Assembly: GCA_029549985.1 (NCBI GenBank)
Contig: JAKPIB010000017.1
Span: 90,401 to 154,400 of the forward strand
Direction: 5' to 3'
DNA: 64,000 nt
From: Bacillota bacterium
Lineage (GTDB): Bacteria > Bacillota > Clostridia > Caldicoprobacterales > DTU083
The notes under the pieces were generated by a model. It had not been told where the DNA came from and ran no database searches. It worked only from the letters and a program-made list of their open reading frames with translations. Positions 39,721-48,949 of the stretch are shown piece by piece; position 1 is the first letter of the stretch, and each line of letters starts with the position of its first letter. The translations under genes and the position numbers were made by a program.

Positions 39721-40645
39721 ACGGCATATCCTCCCCACAGGTGGCCATGGCTGCCTTGAAAGCGCATATGGCGACCTCCAGCTGCTTGTCGTCAGGTTCG
39801 CGGGTGGTCAGCCTTTGCAGGAGCAGGCCAGGGTAAATAACGGCCTTCACCAGGGGAGCATCGCTCTTCCCCGCCAGCCGGATGACCTCGTAGGAAAGCC
39901 CGGCCACCAGTGGAAGCAGGGCCAGCCTGCTGGCCATCCTGACGAAGATATTCTGCCACCCTAAAAATGAAAATATAAATATGCTTATGACCATGACTAT
40001 GAGCAGAAAGGCTGTCCCGCACCTCGGGTGGAGGGTCGGGTATTTCCTGGCATTTTCAACCGTAAGCTCTTCATCGTGCTCATAACAGTGTATGGTCTTG
40101 TGCTCAGCCCCGTGATATTCAAATACCCGTTTGATATCCTTCATCCGGGAGATGGAGACTATATATATGAGGAATAATGTCAGGCGCACCAGCCCTTCGA
40201 ATACGTTGACCAGGACATGGCTGCTTATCCTCGTCCGCAGAAAGCCTGCCGCCAGGGCCGGCAGTACGATGAACATCCCCACGACAAAGATGATCGCTAT
40301 GACCAGGGCGAAAAAGATCGCCACATCCTCCAGGCTCCTGCCCGTTTTCTGGGCAATGAAGGCATCAAATTTTGACGGCTTGTATTGCTCGGCCTCGTCC
40401 GACCCGTACATTTCAGCAGAAGTCATAATGGACTTGACGCCAAGGACCATTGATTCGCCAAAAGCAATTATGCCTCTGAGCACCGGCAGCTTCAAAATGG
40501 GGTATCTATGCTTTGCCGGCGTCAGCTTGCTCGTGGTCAGGTCGATGGTGCCGTCTTCACGCCTGACGGCGATGGCCATGGCCTCAGGGGCTTTCATCAT
40601 GACGCCCTCCAGTACGGCCTGCCCGCCTATCATGCTTTTTTTCAT
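39647..40645 (-). CDS. DUF1385 family membrane protein (YqhQ-like)
   Basis: A 332-residue protein with the family's start (MIGGQAVLEGVMMKAPEAMAI), four or five membrane helices, and the conserved segment FEYHGAEHKTIHCYEHDEEL, then YPTLHPRCGTAFLL, with His and Cys residues that may bind metal. Function is unknown. Members often lie just upstream of prmC-prfA in clostridia, as here. Confidence 0.88.
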   Translation of the reverse strand: MKKSMIGGQAVLEGVMMKAPEAMAIAVRREDGTIDLTTSKLTPAKHRYPILKLPVLRGIIAFGESMVLGVKSIMTSAEMYGSDEAEQYKPSKFDAFIAQKTGRSLEDVAIFFALVIAIIFVVGMFIVLPALAAGFLRTRISSHVLVNVFEGLVRLTLFLIYIVSISRMKDIKRVFEYHGAEHKTIHCYEHDEELTVENARKYPTLHPRCGTAFLLIVMVISIFIFSFLGWQNIFVRMASRLALLPLVAGLSYEVIRLAGKSDAPLVKAVIYPGLLLQRLTTREPDDKQLEVAICAFKAAMATCGEDMPYADKESVLDGGTCCGAAAAQGGRG

Positions 40646-40718
40646 TGAAGGTCACCGCCTTGTATATAAGAGAGTAAAATCCTTATAAAGCTTCTATTTT
40701 TGTGTTACTGTTGATAAA

Positions 40719-40762
40719 AAAATACAGACCAGGGGAACCCCAATCTGCATTTCCGGTCTGAA
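40719..40762 (-). terminator. Terminator after rpmE
   Basis: CAGACC and GGTCTG arms enclose a loop with its own GGGG/CCCC pairing, followed on the minus strand by TATTTTTTT, starting 2 bases after the rpmE stop. Confidence 0.8.
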
Positions 40763-40764
40763 AG

Positions 40765-40974
40765 TTAGTTGTTTTTGTCCATTCCGTATTTTTTCATGAA
40801 CCGTTCTACACGACCGCCGGTATCCACCAGTTTTTGCTTTCCGGTAAAGAAGGGGTGACACTTGGAGCATATTTCAACACGGATCTCCTTTTTCGTAGAA
40901 CCGGTGACAAAGGTCTCACCGCATGCACATCTTACCACTGCTTCACCATACTGCGGATGAATGTTTGGCTTCAT
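40765..40974 (-). CDS. rpmE: 50S ribosomal protein L31, zinc-binding form
   Basis: A 69-residue L31. It keeps the zinc ligands (RCACGETF and ICSKCHPF), so it is the C+ type used when zinc is available. It begins [17 protein letters not shown] 40974 is preferred over the GTG at 40983, because AGAGGTG (containing that GTG) lies 6 bases before it. It follows rho, as in Bacillus. Confidence 0.95.
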   Translation of the reverse strand: MKPNIHPQYGEAVVRCACGETFVTGSTKKEIRVEICSKCHPFFTGKQKLVDTGGRVERFMKKYGMDKNN

Positions 40975-41120
40975 TATTTTCACCTCTTTCGTGGAGTTTG
41001 ACTATTATCATGAACATTGTCATATCATTTGCTGCCTGTAAAGCAGGCTATCATAACTAAGACAGTATAGCACAAATTATTTTAAAGTGCAATATATGCA
41101 AAAGGCTTTTGAAGCTTTGG

Positions 41121-42938
41121 TCAATACCTGCTGTATGAATCCCTGTCGCTGCCAAGCTCCTTCTCGACCATCTTAAAGTGCTCCAGCATGGTGTCTATAA
41201 ACTCATCGTTGGAATTGGTCCGCATAAGGTCGTTTATGATGATCTCCATGATCCGGTCAGGCCGCCCTTCGCTCAGGTTCTTGCGGATAGCCCATACGCC
41301 TTCGAGCTCCTTCTGGGTCATCAAAAGCTCTTCCCTCCGGGTGCCCGACTTGAACAGGTCCACTGCTGGGAATATCCGCTTTTCGGACAGCTTGCGGTCA
41401 AGATGTATCTCCATATTGCCCGTGCCCTTGAACTCTTCATAGATAACGTCGTCCATCCTGCTGCCCGTCTCAACAAGGGCTGTGGCGATTATGGTCAGGC
41501 TCCCGCCCTCTTCGATGTTCCTGGCGCTGCCAAAGAAGCGCTTGGGCTTGTGCAGGGCATTGGACTCAAGGCCGCCGGACAGGATCCTGCCCGTGGAAGG
41601 CACCGTCTGGTTGTAGGCCCTCGCCAGACGGGTGATGCTGTCGAGCAGTATGACAACGTCCCGCTTGTGTTCAACCAGGCGCTGGGCCCTCTCCAGGACC
41701 ATCTCCGCGACCTTGACATGATGCTCGGGCAGCTCGTCAAAGGTGGAATAGACAACATCGCCCTTTATGGAACGCTGCATGTCCGTGACCTCTTCCGGCC
41801 GCTCATCTATCAGGAGTACGATAAGGTAAATATCAGGATGGTTCAAGGTTATGTTGTTGGCTATTTTTTTGAGCAGGGTGGTCTTGCCTGCCTTGGGAGG
41901 CGATACGATGAGTCCCCTCTGCCCCTTGCCGATCGGGGATACCAGGTCTATGAGGCGAGTCGCCAGGTCCTTGGGGTTTTTCTTGTTTTCAAGGGTTATG
42001 CGTTCATTCGGATATATGGGCGTCAGCTCGTCAAAGGGCTTGCGGTAGATGGCTTCCTCGGGGTTCACCCCGTTGACTGCCGTGACATACAGCAGGGCCT
42101 TGTATTTTTCGCCCTCCTTGGTGTGACGGGTCTTGCCGGCCACCAGGTCCCCGGTCTTTAAGTTGAAACGCCTTATCTGGGATTGGGAGATATATATGTC
42201 CTTGCTGCCTGACAGATAGTTGTCATGACGGAGGAAACCGTATCCGTCGGGCATGATCTCCAATACGCCCTCTGCGTCTGAAACGTCGCTGTTATTCAAA
42301 AGCTCTGGAATTGCCGGATTGGACGTGTTGTAATATTTTCTCGCGTAGGCTACCTTTTTTTCGTATTCATCATCTTCCGTCTGCTCAGCGGCAGCGCTGC
42401 GGGCTTCATTTCTGTCTTCCGCTGCTTCTGCGGCCTCCGGTGAGACCTCCCTGGAGTCCTTTGCTGCATCCGGCTTTACAGGGGCCGGTGCGGCGCTTTC
42501 AGGGCCTGTCTCTTTCTCAGCCTGGTCCGCTTGTGCCTCAGCTTTGCGAGGCCTGCCTCTTTTGCGCCTTAAGGGCTGGTCTTCCTGGGATGAAGCTGCC
42601 TGGGGAGCTGTCGTTTCAGTCGTTTCACTGGCCTTGGCGGAAGCTTCGGCCTGGCCTGCTCCCTGTCCGGCGACAGCGCCCTGCTCTGCGGGCATCTCCT
42701 TTTTTGCAGCCTCTTCCTGTTTCGCAGCCGTAGCCGGCGCTGCTGCCCGGTCCGGGCCTTGGGCCGTACCCGGGGCTGTGGCTGCCCTTCCTTGAGTTTT
42801 GGACATCTCCGTCAGCTTTTCCTGAACCATTTCTATAAGCTGTTCCTTTTTATACTTGGTCACGCTTTTGATGCCAAGCTGTTTCCCAAACTCCCTAAGC
42901 TCAAGGATGGTGTTGTTACTCAGATTGCTAAGATCCAA
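41121..42938 (-). CDS. rho: Transcription termination factor Rho with a long N-terminal insert
   Basis: A 605-residue Rho. The N-terminal Rho-N helix domain is residues 1-45 ([20 protein letters not shown]), the RNA-binding cold-shock domain begins near 225 ([19 protein letters not shown]), and the ATPase has Walker [15 protein letters not shown], Walker [18 protein letters not shown] and the R loop. Between the two N-terminal domains is an insert of about 150 residues rich in Ala, Glu, Gln and Pro with a basic [11 protein letters not shown] element, like the disordered RNA-binding inserts of some clostridial and actinobacterial Rho proteins. Confidence 0.94.
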   Translation of the reverse strand: MDLSNLSNNTILELREFGKQLGIKSVTKYKKEQLIEMVQEKLTEMSKTQGRAATAPGTAQGPDRAAAPATAAKQEEAAKKEMPAEQGAVAGQGAGQAEASAKASETTETTAPQAASSQEDQPLRRKRGRPRKAEAQADQAEKETGPESAAPAPVKPDAAKDSREVSPEAAEAAEDRNEARSAAAEQTEDDEYEKKVAYARKYYNTSNPAIPELLNNSDVSDAEGVLEIMPDGYGFLRHDNYLSGSKDIYISQSQIRRFNLKTGDLVAGKTRHTKEGEKYKALLYVTAVNGVNPEEAIYRKPFDELTPIYPNERITLENKKNPKDLATRLIDLVSPIGKGQRGLIVSPPKAGKTTLLKKIANNITLNHPDIYLIVLLIDERPEEVTDMQRSIKGDVVYSTFDELPEHHVKVAEMVLERAQRLVEHKRDVVILLDSITRLARAYNQTVPSTGRILSGGLESNALHKPKRFFGSARNIEEGGSLTIIATALVETGSRMDDVIYEEFKGTGNMEIHLDRKLSEKRIFPAVDLFKSGTRREELLMTQKELEGVWAIRKNLSEGRPDRIMEIIINDLMRTNSNDEFIDTMLEHFKMVEKELGSDRDSYSRY

Positions 42939-43260
42939 ACTTTAAAACCTCTCTTTCCATATTTAAATACAAGCTTTTCGACATATAAGTACACAAGCTT
43001 TAAAAAGCTCGCTGTAATAAAGCGGACTTATCAAAAATAATGTAGACTTTTATATTATATTGTTTAGATAAGCAACCGGAGATATGAGTCATGCCCATAA
43101 AACGATAGTTAACTCTCTAAAGCCAATTACAGTCTATGAAAATCATTAATATTGTTGCCAACTTTAAAATATTCATCCATGAAAGTAAAAATAGTTCGGG
43201 GTGGAACTGGGTATTACGCTAAATAGTAAGGATGAGCATAAAGTTAAATGCTGACAGTTA
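42939..43260 (-). other. Long 5' leader of rho (no gene)
   Basis: About 320 AT-rich bases between the promoter at 43268 and the rho start. No reading frame with a ribosome binding site and no strong hairpin is evident. Rho genes in other bacteria limit their own expression by terminating in such a leader, so this may be an autoregulatory target. A TGTCGAA 7-mer at 42983-42977 matches the 0A box core but may be chance. Confidence 0.4.
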
Positions 43261-43267
43261 CAAATTT

Positions 43268-43296
43268 ATAATAATATATAATCCAGTTTTAGTCAA
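43268..43296 (-). promoter_or_regulatory. Candidate promoter of rho
   Basis: TTGACT (43296-43291), 17 bases, TATTAT (43273-43268) on the minus strand, just after the end of the DUF1934 gene. Confidence 0.6.
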
Positions 43297-43319
43297 ATAA
43301 AACTTCAAAAAAGAATAAA

Positions 43320-43736
43320 CTACCGGTAGAAAAGCTGCAGTTCGTTGGAGCTCACAAAGCGCCCGTCTATGCCAAGCTGATATTCAAGGTCGACCTTGCC
43401 GCCATTATCGTCCAGATCATGGTCGACCCTGGTGGGATATACCTCGATCTGAATAGACCCATAGGGAGTCTCATAGCTGTTTATGTACATTTTGCCCTTT
43501 TCAAAGAGGAGCTGGGAAGGATACTTGCCAACGCGCTCCATCATCACGGTGCCGTCCTTGATGGAGATCTGGGTTTTTGTGCCCTGCATGCCCGACAGCT
43601 CGCTTTCCTCGTATTCTATATAATAGGCATCATTCTTTTTATACAATCTCCCCTGAGTAACAAGCTCAATGGATCTGTCTTCGCCATCCATGTTCCGATG
43701 GCTGCCCCTAATGGTCAGAATTATATTCTTATCCAT
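43320..43736 (-). CDS. DUF1934 family protein (YwiB-like beta-barrel)
   Basis: A 138-residue beta-rich protein of the DUF1934/calycin-like group: NIILTIRGSHRN, IELVTQGRLYKKNDAYYIEYEES, GTKTQISIKDGTVMMERVG and VDLEYQLGIDGRFVSSNEL. Function is unknown. ATG 43736 has GGAGGTG 6 bases upstream. It starts 36 bases after murI and is probably co-transcribed. Confidence 0.82.
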   Translation of the reverse strand: MDKNIILTIRGSHRNMDGEDRSIELVTQGRLYKKNDAYYIEYEESELSGMQGTKTQISIKDGTVMMERVGKYPSQLLFEKGKMYINSYETPYGSIQIEVYPTRVDHDLDDNGGKVDLEYQLGIDGRFVSSNELQLFYR

Positions 43737-43772
43737 CTGTAGCACCTCCATCTGCAAAAGCCTTGCTCCGCT

Positions 43773-44576
43773 TCAATACTTCTCTATCTCTATATATTCA
43801 GCGTTTATATCTTTATTCAGGAAATGGCCGCCTATGGTCTGGAAACGCTCACCGATATCGCTGACATAAAAGCCTGTACTGGCAGGGGCCTTGCTTTCCC
43901 TCTTGAGTCCCTCGGCCATCAGGATCTCCCTGGCTCTGGCGGCTGTGCCCTCAGCCGGGTTGACCAGCCTGACGTCCGGACCCATGACCTCCGATATGAC
44001 GCCGGACAGGAGGGGGTAATGGGTGCAGCCCAGCACCAGGGTATCCACGCCTGAGTCCTTTATGCCGGCCAAGTACTCCCGGGCTGTAAGCCGGGCAACC
44101 TCGGTACCGCTCCAGCCCTCCTCCACGATGGGGACAAAAAGCGGGCATGCCTTTTCAAAGACTGATATGCCCGGGTCCAGCCTTTTGATAGCTGCGGGAT
44201 AAGCCCCGCTCTTGATCGTCCCGCCGGTGCCGATGACCCCTACTCTTTTATTGCGCGTAGCCTTGACTGCCGCCAGGGCACCTGGCTCTATCACACCCAG
44301 AATGGGTATGTCAAACTTTTTCTTCAAGGCTTCAAGGCTGGTAGCGCTGACGGTATTGCAGGCCACTATCACCATCTTAATGTCCTTGCTGAGCAAAAAC
44401 CTTATGCATTGCTCCGAATATTTCATTACAGTATCCCTTGACCGGGTACCGTAGGGAACACGGGCGGTATCCCCGAAATAGACGATGCTTTCCTCAGGCA
44501 GCAGCCTGTTCAGCTCCTTCACTACAGTTAAACCGCCCAAGCCTGAATCAAACACGCCTATGGGACGATCATCCAT
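43773..44576 (-). CDS. murI: Glutamate racemase
   Basis: A 267-residue enzyme that makes D-glutamate for peptidoglycan. Both catalytic cysteines are in conserved motifs (VIVACNTVSATSL and TLVLGCTHYPLL), and the N-terminus IGVFDSGLGGLTVVKEL is typical. Because eam elsewhere in the window also uses L-glutamate, the organism diverts this amino acid to at least two unusual isomers. Confidence 0.95.
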   Translation of the reverse strand: MDDRPIGVFDSGLGGLTVVKELNRLLPEESIVYFGDTARVPYGTRSRDTVMKYSEQCIRFLLSKDIKMVIVACNTVSATSLEALKKKFDIPILGVIEPGALAAVKATRNKRVGVIGTGGTIKSGAYPAAIKRLDPGISVFEKACPLFVPIVEEGWSGTEVARLTAREYLAGIKDSGVDTLVLGCTHYPLLSGVISEVMGPDVRLVNPAEGTAARAREILMAEGLKRESKAPASTGFYVSDIGERFQTIGGHFLNKDINAEYIEIEKY

Positions 44577-44779
44577 TGAAATTCTCCTTTCAGCCAGGCC
44601 GCCTTAGCCATAAGGACCCGTGCAATGTACCTATATTCTACTATGCCAGCTTTGATAAGACAATATCCCATAGCAGAGGATCATAGCCCTTTGCCCTGAA
44701 TGTTGACATATATAATATTGACATCCCATCTATTGTGTTAAACAAGGCCGGATGGATACATTTGTCATATCCTTGCCAA

Positions 44780-44811
44780 GAAGAAAAGCGAAGGAGGATC
44801 CCTTCGCTTTT
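44780..44811 (-). terminator. Terminator of sspF
   Basis: AAAAGCGAAGG pairs with CCTTCGCTTTT around a short loop, followed on the minus strand by CTTCTTGG; 29 bases after the sspF stop. The rest of 44577-44779 holds no gene I can support. Confidence 0.8.
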
Positions 44812-44839
44812 CCCTTATTGGTGCATCGATATTAAGCTG

Positions 44840-45016
44840 CTACCGGTTCTGGGCTATATTGCGCTCGGCCATTTCTATGGCCTTTTTTACGATATTGCCG
44901 CAATCTCTGGAAGATACACTTCCCCAGCCCTCATTCTTCACGATGTTGTACACGCCCAGCTCTTTAGCTATCTCAGCTTTGAGCTCCTCAGACATTATAC
45001 CACCGTTTCGAGCCAT
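44840..45016 (-). CDS. sspF: Small acid-soluble spore protein, SspF type
   Basis: A 58-residue alpha/beta-type spore protein relative. MSEELKAEIAKELGVYNIV and NEGWGSVSSRDCGNIVKKAI match the SspF pattern (EELAKELGFYD...EGWGxxxxxxxGxMVKRAIE). Such proteins coat DNA in the dormant spore. AAAGGAGG lies 7 bases before the ATG at 45016, which is why the shorter start is chosen. It lies beside germination genes. Confidence 0.88.
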   Translation of the reverse strand: MARNGGIMSEELKAEIAKELGVYNIVKNEGWGSVSSRDCGNIVKKAIEMAERNIAQNR

Positions 45017-45099
45017 ATCGATACCTCCTTTGAGTGCGCGGCTTGTGCCGCACATATAGCTTTTCCCGTATACTACCCCTTATCCTCTGTAGTTTTTGC

Positions 45100-46437
45100 C
45101 TACATTGCCAGGAAACCGTTCTCGGTATCGATTATCTGCAAAATATCCGCTTCCTGTCCGGTCATGGCGTCGATATACACGATGTAGAGATTGCCCATAT
45201 ACTTTCCCTTGAATTCATAGCAAAAGCGCTCGTTCCCGCCGTCAGTGGGGATCACAGCCAGCCTTGCAGACAGAAGCTCCAGCTTGGAGCTGACCAGCTT
45301 GCGGGCCTCCTCGAGGGAAAGCTTCGGCTCCTCAAGGTCCCGCTCCTTGTGGGCCATCAGGTAGTTGCGGGCTTCAAAGCCCAGGATCCTCCCGTCTTCC
45401 AGTGAGACCTTGACCTTTATGAGGTCAGGGTAGAATATTATCCCGTTTTCCGAGTACGCAAAGTTGATGACGGATACGGACCCGTACTTCTGCTGGTATG
45501 TCGGCACCATGTTGGCGTATCCCTTTTCATTGAGGAAGGCAGCGGCCTTTTCCTTGCCCTGTTCGACCGAAAGCCTGGGAGTGCCGTCCTTGTACTGGCC
45601 GATCAGGTTCACTACCTTGCCGCCCTTCCTGCTGATCTGTATATAATAGGGGTGGTCATAGTTTTTTAGTGTCACATCAAAGCCCCATGTGGAAAATTCC
45701 CCGCTGCCCTCGCTGCTGAACCTGATCTCCTTGACCAGGTTGCTGCCGATGAACTCCCGGGCGATTTCCTCCGCCTTTTTCCGGCTTATGACAGTCCCTT
45801 TTATGTCCGCCCTGTCCTTTAGGGCCTCGGAAAACGGCCCGTCATATATCAGTGTCGGGTATTCTATGCCCCTTTGATCTATCTCGACAAACTGCTTCGT
45901 TACCAGGTCATTGGAGGCTTCATAAAAGGTGGACTTCCCCTTTTTGGCTATCTCTCTCCATCCTGCCTTGCCGCTCTGCACCTCTTTGTCGAGCCGCACC
46001 AGGTCGGCATTCAGCCGGACCGCATTTCGATAGAGCTCGCGCAGGTTGTCCATTTCCTCTGTGGTGATGATTTTTCCGTCAGAAACCTTGTTGTTGAGGT
46101 ACTTTGCATAGTCTGAAAGCTGGTTCAGATACTTCTGAGCCTTTTGGATCGCTGTATGGGAGATTGGCAGCTGGCTCAGGTTGGTCTGCGCATAGTCCGC
46201 CTGCCTGCTGATGTCAGTAAGGAGCCTGATATGCTGGCCCCGGTCACTGCTGACCATGAGCTTTGACAGCTTTATCTCCGTGCTGCCTACGCTCGCCACC
46301 AGGTCATAAAAGGACTTTTGATAGATATTGTCCATGTGGATGCCGTATTGACGATTCAGGGTGTATTGGTTGTAACCCCATATTCCGGTCATAACCAGAG
46401 CAAGGGCCAGTACAACGGGCAAAGCCCATCTTGTCAT
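45100..46437 (-). CDS. ypeB: Germination protein YpeB
   Basis: A 445-residue protein with an N-terminal membrane anchor (residues 5-23), a helical region, and PepSY-type repeats in the C-terminal half (KKAEEIAREFIGSN, VEQGKEKAAAFLNEKGYAN, LEEARKLVSSKLELLS). YpeB stabilises and regulates the cortex-lytic enzyme SleB in spores. It lies 41 bases after sleB in the usual sleB-ypeB order. Confidence 0.92.
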   Translation of the reverse strand: MTRWALPVVLALALVMTGIWGYNQYTLNRQYGIHMDNIYQKSFYDLVASVGSTEIKLSKLMVSSDRGQHIRLLTDISRQADYAQTNLSQLPISHTAIQKAQKYLNQLSDYAKYLNNKVSDGKIITTEEMDNLRELYRNAVRLNADLVRLDKEVQSGKAGWREIAKKGKSTFYEASNDLVTKQFVEIDQRGIEYPTLIYDGPFSEALKDRADIKGTVISRKKAEEIAREFIGSNLVKEIRFSSEGSGEFSTWGFDVTLKNYDHPYYIQISRKGGKVVNLIGQYKDGTPRLSVEQGKEKAAAFLNEKGYANMVPTYQQKYGSVSVINFAYSENGIIFYPDLIKVKVSLEDGRILGFEARNYLMAHKERDLEEPKLSLEEARKLVSSKLELLSARLAVIPTDGGNERFCYEFKGKYMGNLYIVYIDAMTGQEADILQIIDTENGFLAM

Positions 46438-46478
46438 CGTTTATACCTCCCGTAAGGCTGCATTCATTTACGCTGCAT

Positions 46479-47186
46479 TCATTTTGCGAAAACGTGTTTA
46501 CCTATCCTTATGTGGATTGGTCTTGACCATATCCACTTGCTGGTAGCCGTCGCCGGATTCCAGTAGTAGATAGCCCCGTAGGTGGGATCCCAGCCGTTCA
46601 TGGCATCCCTGGCGGCTTTCAGGGACTCCTCGTCAGGGGTCAGGTTTATCTGCCCGTCATCGACCGCCGTAAATGCTCCGGGCTGGTATATGACACCCGC
46701 TATGGTGTTGGGGAAATCCGGGTGCCTGACCCTGTTGAGCACTACGGCCGCTATGGCTACCTTGCCGACATAGGGCTCGCCTCTGGCCTCACCATGTACG
46801 ACCCTGGCCAGGAGGTAAATGTCGTTTTGATTGCCGCCGCCGCCTGCTGATGCACTCGAAGCCGGAGCCCCGCCTCCCAGGTTGATCCCCAGGGCGGCTG
46901 CTGTCTCCGGGCCTACGATCCCGTCTACCTTAAGGCCGTTTTTCTGCTGGAAGAGCCTTACGGCCTTATATGTAAGCTCACCGTAGTAGCCGGTGATCGG
47001 CCCGTCGTAATAACCCCACTGCTTCAGCTTGCTTTGGATCTCATTCACCTTGTCTCCCGATGAGCCCCAGCCCAGGGCGGCAGCCTCGGCCGCCGATCTG
47101 TCAGTATAGTATGCATTGAGCGCAGCAGCTATAAAAAGAAATGCGGCCAGCACTGAAACGATCTTGAGCCTGTTGCGGTCTGACAT
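46479..47186 (-). CDS. sleB: Spore cortex-lytic enzyme SleB
   Basis: A 235-residue enzyme: signal anchor (about residues 7-26), a peptidoglycan-binding domain (KVNEIQSKLKQWGYYDGPI, then GIVGPETAAALG), and a Hydrolase_2 (CwlJ/SleB) domain with LLARVVHGEARGEPYVGKVA carrying the catalytic Glu. It cleaves cortex peptidoglycan during germination. ATG 47186 follows AAAGGAAG; the frame is open to 47288, but that part has no such site. A possible sigma-G -10 (CATACTC, 47320-47314) lies upstream, weakly supported. Confidence 0.92.
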   Translation of the reverse strand: MSDRNRLKIVSVLAAFLFIAAALNAYYTDRSAAEAAALGWGSSGDKVNEIQSKLKQWGYYDGPITGYYGELTYKAVRLFQQKNGLKVDGIVGPETAAALGINLGGGAPASSASAGGGGNQNDIYLLARVVHGEARGEPYVGKVAIAAVVLNRVRHPDFPNTIAGVIYQPGAFTAVDDGQINLTPDEESLKAARDAMNGWDPTYGAIYYWNPATATSKWIWSRPIHIRIGKHVFAK

Positions 47187-47348
47187 TGTTATCTTCCTTT
47201 CATAAGAAGCCTTAATCATATGTTTGCTAAACCAAAAAGCCATATACGTGTCAAATGTTTCCTCAACAGCCGCGGTAAGGCCTGGCATGCAAGGAAAAAG
47301 GGCCGCTTATTGCGAGTATGCCCTTTTGTGTCTATATAAATGAGCAAC

Positions 47349-47370
47349 AAAAAAAGGTGCCTTACGCACC
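47349..47370 (-). terminator. Terminator of spoIIR
   Basis: GGTGC/GCACC with a 5-base loop and a run of seven T on the minus strand, about 80 bases after the spoIIR stop. Confidence 0.8.
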
Positions 47371-47451
47371 CATTAAGCTAATTCTAAAATCTAAAATTTC
47401 ATAAGCATCGTTGACGATGGGCCCTTGCTTGATACCTGCTTAACTGCTTAT

Positions 47452-48084
47452 TCAGGAAAATATCCTCGAGAGCCAGTTTATAAAGCTTTCCCACCATACC
47501 AGGAGCTTGAACCTGTATTCGATCCTGACTTCTCCGGGCTCTCCCGGTCCAGGGGTGGCATTGGCTCCGCCTCCTTCATCCGTATCCCCGGCTTCGGGCT
47601 CTGCTACGGTCCCTGAGGACGCATCAACAAAGCACAGGGGAGGGAACATGACACACCACCAGTTGGCCCCGCTGCCATCGCCGATGATGACCCTGAGGGC
47701 CTCGTAGGCCCCGGCGGAATACACCCGGTCGCCGTATGCCCTGGTGGGGAACTCATATATGCCAAGCTCAGCCCTGACAGGATAATCAAAGCCTTCACTC
47801 CTGATTTTTCGCACAGCCAGGCTCTCGAACTCATCCAGCCTGGCCAGGGCCAGCGCTTTCGCCTCTTCTATGCCCGAGGCGTTTTTGAATGCCTGGTTGA
47901 AGACTGACACCAGCTCGTCCCTCACGGCGTATTTAAGGGCCTGGTCTTCAGGGGAGTCGCTGTTGGCTATTATGTGAAATCTCAGTATATCTCCCCTTGC
48001 CGGCCTGCCGCCGCTGCTTGTGCATAAAAGCGCAAGGCCTGCAGCCAAGGCAAAGATCATGATCATGCATAGGAGCCTTTTCAT
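47452..48084 (-). CDS. spoIIR: Stage II sporulation protein R
   Basis: A 210-residue secreted protein: signal peptide (residues 1-22), then the family core DILRFHIIANSDSPEDQALKY, KYAVRDELVSVFN, LGIYEFPTRAYGDRVYSAGAY and NWWCVMFPPLCFVDAS. In Bacillus, SpoIIR made in the forespore signals across the septum to start SpoIIGA processing of pro-sigma-E. A Gly/Glu-rich linker and an amphipathic C-terminus follow the core. Confidence 0.93.
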   Translation of the reverse strand: MKRLLCMIMIFALAAGLALLCTSSGGRPARGDILRFHIIANSDSPEDQALKYAVRDELVSVFNQAFKNASGIEEAKALALARLDEFESLAVRKIRSEGFDYPVRAELGIYEFPTRAYGDRVYSAGAYEALRVIIGDGSGANWWCVMFPPLCFVDASSGTVAEPEAGDTDEGGGANATPGPGEPGEVRIEYRFKLLVWWESFINWLSRIFS

Positions 48085-48173
48085 GTCAATACCCCCGTGT
48101 TTACTTTAGCTTCTATTAGGAGTATTGACACAATATATATGTTTATACCTGTCTATACAAAATATATATCAGA

Positions 48174-48935
48174 TCAAAACGCAATCTTTTCAAAGTAATT
48201 GCTGACCATTTCCACATCGCTGGGCTTGTCCACGTCGTTGCCGATCTCGGGGTAGGGCGTTACGATCGCTGAGGCCTTGATGTCCAGAAGCTCGGAAAAG
48301 CGCTCTTCTATATCCGGTATCGTCAGCATGCCAACGAACAGGCCCACAAGGAACTTGAGCCCAAGCAGCCTGCCGGTCTTCCAGGGCTTCTTCCGGTAGT
48401 CTATCAGCTTGCGGGCAAACTCTGCGCAGCGGTCAAAGGCCTGGGGATTCAAGTAGATGATGTTGCCGCCGGTGTAGGTGCCTTCCTTCAGCTTGACATA
48501 GGTGCGCTCCACGCCGGGGAAGTGCTGCTCATTGAGCTGCTTTTCTATGATGGGGTAGCACAGGTCAGCTCCGATCTCCCGGCAGCGGCTCACGAAATCC
48601 GCTACCATTACGCCGGTGATCATGGGTATGTCGGAGGTCACGAGCAGGACGGCAGTATCCTTTGAGAATGGCTCCATGCCTGCGCTTACGTTGTCAAACA
48701 GGTGGTCCCTGCCTTCGCAGTAATGATCCACCTTGTCACCCAAATGTGCCTTGAGCTCCTCCACAGGCCCGACTATGGAGATCTTGTCGATACAGCCGGA
48801 GTCGCGAAGGGCATCCACTACGAACTGGACCATAGGCTTGCCCTTTATCTGCATAAGGGCCTTGTTGGTGACGCCCTCCAGCAGCTCTTCCTTTTTGTTG
48901 TCGCCCGCCAGTATTACAGCGTTGATCTTATTCAT
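48174..48935 (-). CDS. Nucleotidyltransferase family protein (MobA-like)
   Basis: A 253-residue NTP-transferase fold protein: NAVILAGDNKKEELLEGV, then KALMQIKGKPMVQFVVDAL (nucleotide and Mg site), LLVTSDIPMITGVMVADF and TGGNIIYLNP. The first loop lacks the usual GG.S/GR dinucleotide of MobA (LAGDNKKE), so the reaction is uncertain. ATG 48935 has GGGAGG 9 bases upstream. It lies 15 bases after ispE and is likely co-transcribed; members sit beside ispE in other clostridia. Confidence 0.78.
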   Translation of the reverse strand: MNKINAVILAGDNKKEELLEGVTNKALMQIKGKPMVQFVVDALRDSGCIDKISIVGPVEELKAHLGDKVDHYCEGRDHLFDNVSAGMEPFSKDTAVLLVTSDIPMITGVMVADFVSRCREIGADLCYPIIEKQLNEQHFPGVERTYVKLKEGTYTGGNIIYLNPQAFDRCAEFARKLIDYRKKPWKTGRLLGLKFLVGLFVGMLTIPDIEERFSELLDIKASAIVTPYPEIGNDVDKPSDVEMVSNYFEKIAF

Positions 48936-48949
48936 TTGCATCTGCCTCC

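Noticed and set aside
42977..42983. TGTCGAA (0A-box core) in the rho leader
   Set aside because: A 7-base match is expected by chance about every 8 kb on two strands, and rho is not a known Spo0A target; kept only as a remark.
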